Source: an uncultured Porphyromonadaceae bacterium
Lineage (GTDB): Bacteria > Bacteroidota > Bacteroidia > Bacteroidales > Muribaculaceae
Length of the DNA: 23,313 bases
NCBI GenBank assembly: GCA_900550395.1
Contig: URSD01000040.1
Span: 1 to 23,313 of the forward strand
Reading direction: 5' to 3'
In this document: positions 21,693 to 23,313 of the stretch, in pieces
How the letters are laid out: each line of letters opens with the position of its first letter
Position numbering within the stretch: the first letter of the stretch is position 1
Notes under the pieces: generated by a model
The model's input: only the letters and a program-made list of their open reading frames with translations
What the model was told of the DNA's origin: nothing
Database searches by the model: none
Translations under genes and position numbers: made by a program

Positions 21693-23168
21693 TTATTTGC
21701 GGTTTTTCCAGTAGGCGGTCATGTCCTCGAGAGTCTTGCCCTTGGTCTCGGGCACGAGACGGTAGACGAAGATGGCGGCGACGATACAGATGACGCCGTA
21801 GAGGGCATAGGCGAACATGTGGCCGAAGCGGACGCCCATCGAGCCGAGTTCAAGATTGTACATAGGCACGAACGTGGAGCTGACGATGAAGTTGAAAATC
21901 CACTGGAAAGCCACGGCTACGGCCACTGCCGCGCCGCGGATGCTGTTGGGGAATATCTCGGCGATGAGAACCCAGCATATGGGGCCCCAGGAGAACATGA
22001 AGCTGGCGCTGTAGACCATGATACTTACCACGGGAACGATGGCGGGCAGCGTCACGATGTTGCTCAGGGCCACACCCATGGCGCCGATAGCCATGCCTAT
22101 CGAGCCCCATATGAGCAGGGGCTTGCGGCCGAGGCGGTCGACGGTGAAGACGGCTACCAGAGTGAAGGCGATGTTGACGATACCCATGATTACGGTCTGC
22201 ATCATCGGGTCGCCCATGTTCATGGACTCGAAAATGCGGGGCGCGTAGTAGAGCACGGCGTTGATGCCTACGGCCTGCTGGAATACGCTGAGCATCACGC
22301 CTACGAATATCACCATCACGCCGAAGCTGAAGAGACGCTCGGAACGCACCTCGACGGTGCCTTTGATTTCGGCGAGGATGGTCTGCGCGGCCTTGCTGCC
22401 GTTGATGCGCGTGAGCACCTTGAGGGCGGCGCTGTCCTTGCCGACGAGGGCGAGATAGCGCGGCGACTCCGGAACGAAGCACACAAGGATGGTGAACAGA
22501 CCGGCAACGAACGCTTCAGAGCCGAACATGTAGCGCCAGCCGGTGGAGATGGTCCACGGGTCGGACTGCGCGGCGACGGCGTACACGCCTTCGCCTATCT
22601 TCTCGATGACGGGGTTGGTGTGCTCGCCGAGTATCATGAAGTTGACGAAATACACTACGAGCTGGCCGAAGATGATGGCGAACTGGTTCCAGGACACGAG
22701 GGTGCCGCGCAGATTGCTGGGCGCTACCTCGGCGATGTACATCGGGCAGATGGCGGAAGCGAGGCCGACGCCTATGCCGCCCAGTACGCGGTAGGCGTTG
22801 AACGCCCACAGCAGCTGAAGGCTGGGATGGCCTTTCTCGAAGAACAGGAACTCAGGGTAATACGAGCCTACGGCGCTCAGGAAGAACATTATGCCGGCGA
22901 AGAACAGCGAACGCTTGCGGCCGTAGCGCGTTGCGAAGAAGCCGGAGATGGCGCTGCCCAGGATGCAGCCTATGAGGGCGCTGGAGCATGTCACGCCGTG
23001 CAGGCCGTCGGTGTAGATGAAGTCCTGTGCGTTCAGGAAAAAGGCCTGGAGGCCTTTTTCGGCGCCGGAGATGACGGCCGTGTCGTAGCCGAACAGCAGA
23101 CCGCCCATCACGGCCACCATGACGATGGAGAACAGGTACAGCTTGCTGCCTTTATCTTGGTTGGTCAT
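21693..23168 (-). CDS. xylE: Sugar porter family MFS transporter, XylE-like
   Basis: An inner membrane sugar symporter of 491 residues with twelve predicted helices. Sugar porter signatures are complete: GYDTAVISGA (28-37), RYGRKR (81-86), PMYIAEVAPSNLRG (142-155), PESPRYL (233-239), the sugar-contact motif QQAVGINAVLYYAP (297-310), DRLGRKP and the C-terminal PETKGKTLED. Gln169, Gln297, Gln298 and Asn303 align with sugar ligands of E. coli XylE. The gene follows the end of a probable xylose isomerase gene, which supports D-xylose as substrate; glucose or another sugar is not excluded by sequence. A 7-bp-period hairpin fills the gap between the two genes. Confidence 0.9.
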   Translation of the reverse strand: MTNQDKGSKLYLFSIVMVAVMGGLLFGYDTAVISGAEKGLQAFFLNAQDFIYTDGLHGVTCSSALIGCILGSAISGFFATRYGRKRSLFFAGIMFFLSAVGSYYPEFLFFEKGHPSLQLLWAFNAYRVLGGIGVGLASAICPMYIAEVAPSNLRGTLVSWNQFAIIFGQLVVYFVNFMILGEHTNPVIEKIGEGVYAVAAQSDPWTISTGWRYMFGSEAFVAGLFTILVCFVPESPRYLALVGKDSAALKVLTRINGSKAAQTILAEIKGTVEVRSERLFSFGVMVIFVGVMLSVFQQAVGINAVLYYAPRIFESMNMGDPMMQTVIMGIVNIAFTLVAVFTVDRLGRKPLLIWGSIGMAIGAMGVALSNIVTLPAIVPVVSIMVYSASFMFSWGPICWVLIAEIFPNSIRGAAVAVAVAFQWIFNFIVSSTFVPMYNLELGSMGVRFGHMFAYALYGVICIVAAIFVYRLVPETKGKTLEDMTAYWKNRK

Positions 23169-23173
23169 TCTGG

Positions 23174-23278
23174 TTTAAAGTTTAAGGTTTGTTGGTCTCG
23201 GGTCTAAGGTCTAAGGCTTAGAGAATACCTATATGGTGCATTTCTCTAAGCCTTAGACTTTTGACCTTAAACCTTGTT
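23174..23278. repeat. Hairpin of 7-bp-period repeats between xylA end and xylE
   Basis: Left arm heptamers: TTTAAAG, TTTAAGG, TTTGTTG, GTCTCGG, GTCTAAG, GTCTAAG, GCTTAGA (23174-23222). Right arm: CTCTAAG, CCTTAGA, CTTTTGA, CCTTAAA, CCTTGTT (23244-23278). The core stem is a perfect 17-bp pair, GTCTAAGGCTTAGAGAA (23209-23225) with TTCTCTAAGCCTTAGAC (23242-23258), around a 16-nt loop. The arms reach from the upstream stop codon to within 6 bp of the xylE start. Confidence 0.75.
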
Positions 23279-23313
23279 AAACGTACATGTTGACGATGGC
23301 TTCGTACAGCTCC
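23277..23313 (-). CDS. xylA: C-terminal end of a probable xylose isomerase (partial)
   Basis: Eleven codons and a TAA stop are visible, ending ELYEAIVNMYV. This tail resembles the C-terminus of Bacteroidetes and fungal-type xylose isomerases, and xylA next to xylE is a known Bacteroides arrangement. The piece is too short to be certain from sequence alone; the call leans on the transporter next to it. Confidence 0.5.
   Translation of the reverse strand, partial: ELYEAIVNMYV

Noticed and set aside
21819..23207. Open frame of 462 codons on the plus strand over the MFS gene
   Set aside because: The minus strand has every sugar porter signature; the antisense product is Gly/Ala/Asp/His-rich without a motif.

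Overview
The window looks like a chromosomal segment of a GC-rich member of the Bacteroidales. The family is not fixed by what I can see; a Muribaculaceae-like relative is my guess. Three things point there: promoter boxes of the Bacteroidetes type (TTTG about 19 nt before TAnnTTTG), with the best one at 9744-9774; typical Bacteroidales genes (HQLGTP-type orphan histidine kinase, DUF2582-like winged helix protein, four-helix-bundle IVP protein, xylE beside a xylA end); and short degenerate repeats in the gaps. No rRNA, tRNA, CRISPR array, transposase or phage gene was recognised.

Layout. Positions 1-583 hold no gene I can support but are packed with small hairpins. From 9722 down to 680, ten genes lie on the minus strand: a small hypothetical protein, a cyclophilin lipoprotein, an M16 peptidase, YraN, an M24 aminopeptidase P, a four-helix-bundle (23S rRNA intervening-sequence type) protein, a gamma-carbonic-anhydrase-like protein, an orphan histidine kinase, phosphate butyryltransferase and butyrate kinase. 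Most neighbours overlap or nearly touch. The exceptions are two gaps filled by 7-bp-period repeats, one of which brackets the four-helix-bundle gene as inverted arms. From 9910 to 11312 two small exported proteins of unknown function lie on the plus strand, the first with an EF-hand loop. From 15428 down to 11319 (minus) come aroE, a YeiH-family membrane protein, a short ComEC-like protein and a His-rich COG0523/CobW GTPase. From 20568 down to 15587 (minus) is an efflux operon: TolC-type outer membrane protein, HlyD-type adaptor, two ABC-2 permeases and a small winged-helix protein, with no ATPase gene. A divergent AraC-type regulator (20730-21611, plus) probably controls it. The right end holds a sugar-porter MFS gene and the last codons of a probable xylose isomerase gene, both minus.

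How the genes work together. Ptb and Buk form a substrate-level phosphorylation pair making ATP from butyryl-CoA or branched acyl-CoA. The tripartite pump parts and AraC protein form one export module. The xylA end and XylE-like porter suggest pentose uptake and isomerisation.

Most unusual signal: heptanucleotide-period tracts ([A/C]CTnnAN-like units) fill several gaps between co-directional minus-strand genes (4435-4934, 9245-9338, 23174-23278) and follow buk (653-680). In three places one tract follows a stop codon and a second, inverted tract precedes the next start. At 4435-4934 the paired arms enclose the IVP-like gene, recalling intervening sequences of 23S rRNA but placed between protein genes.
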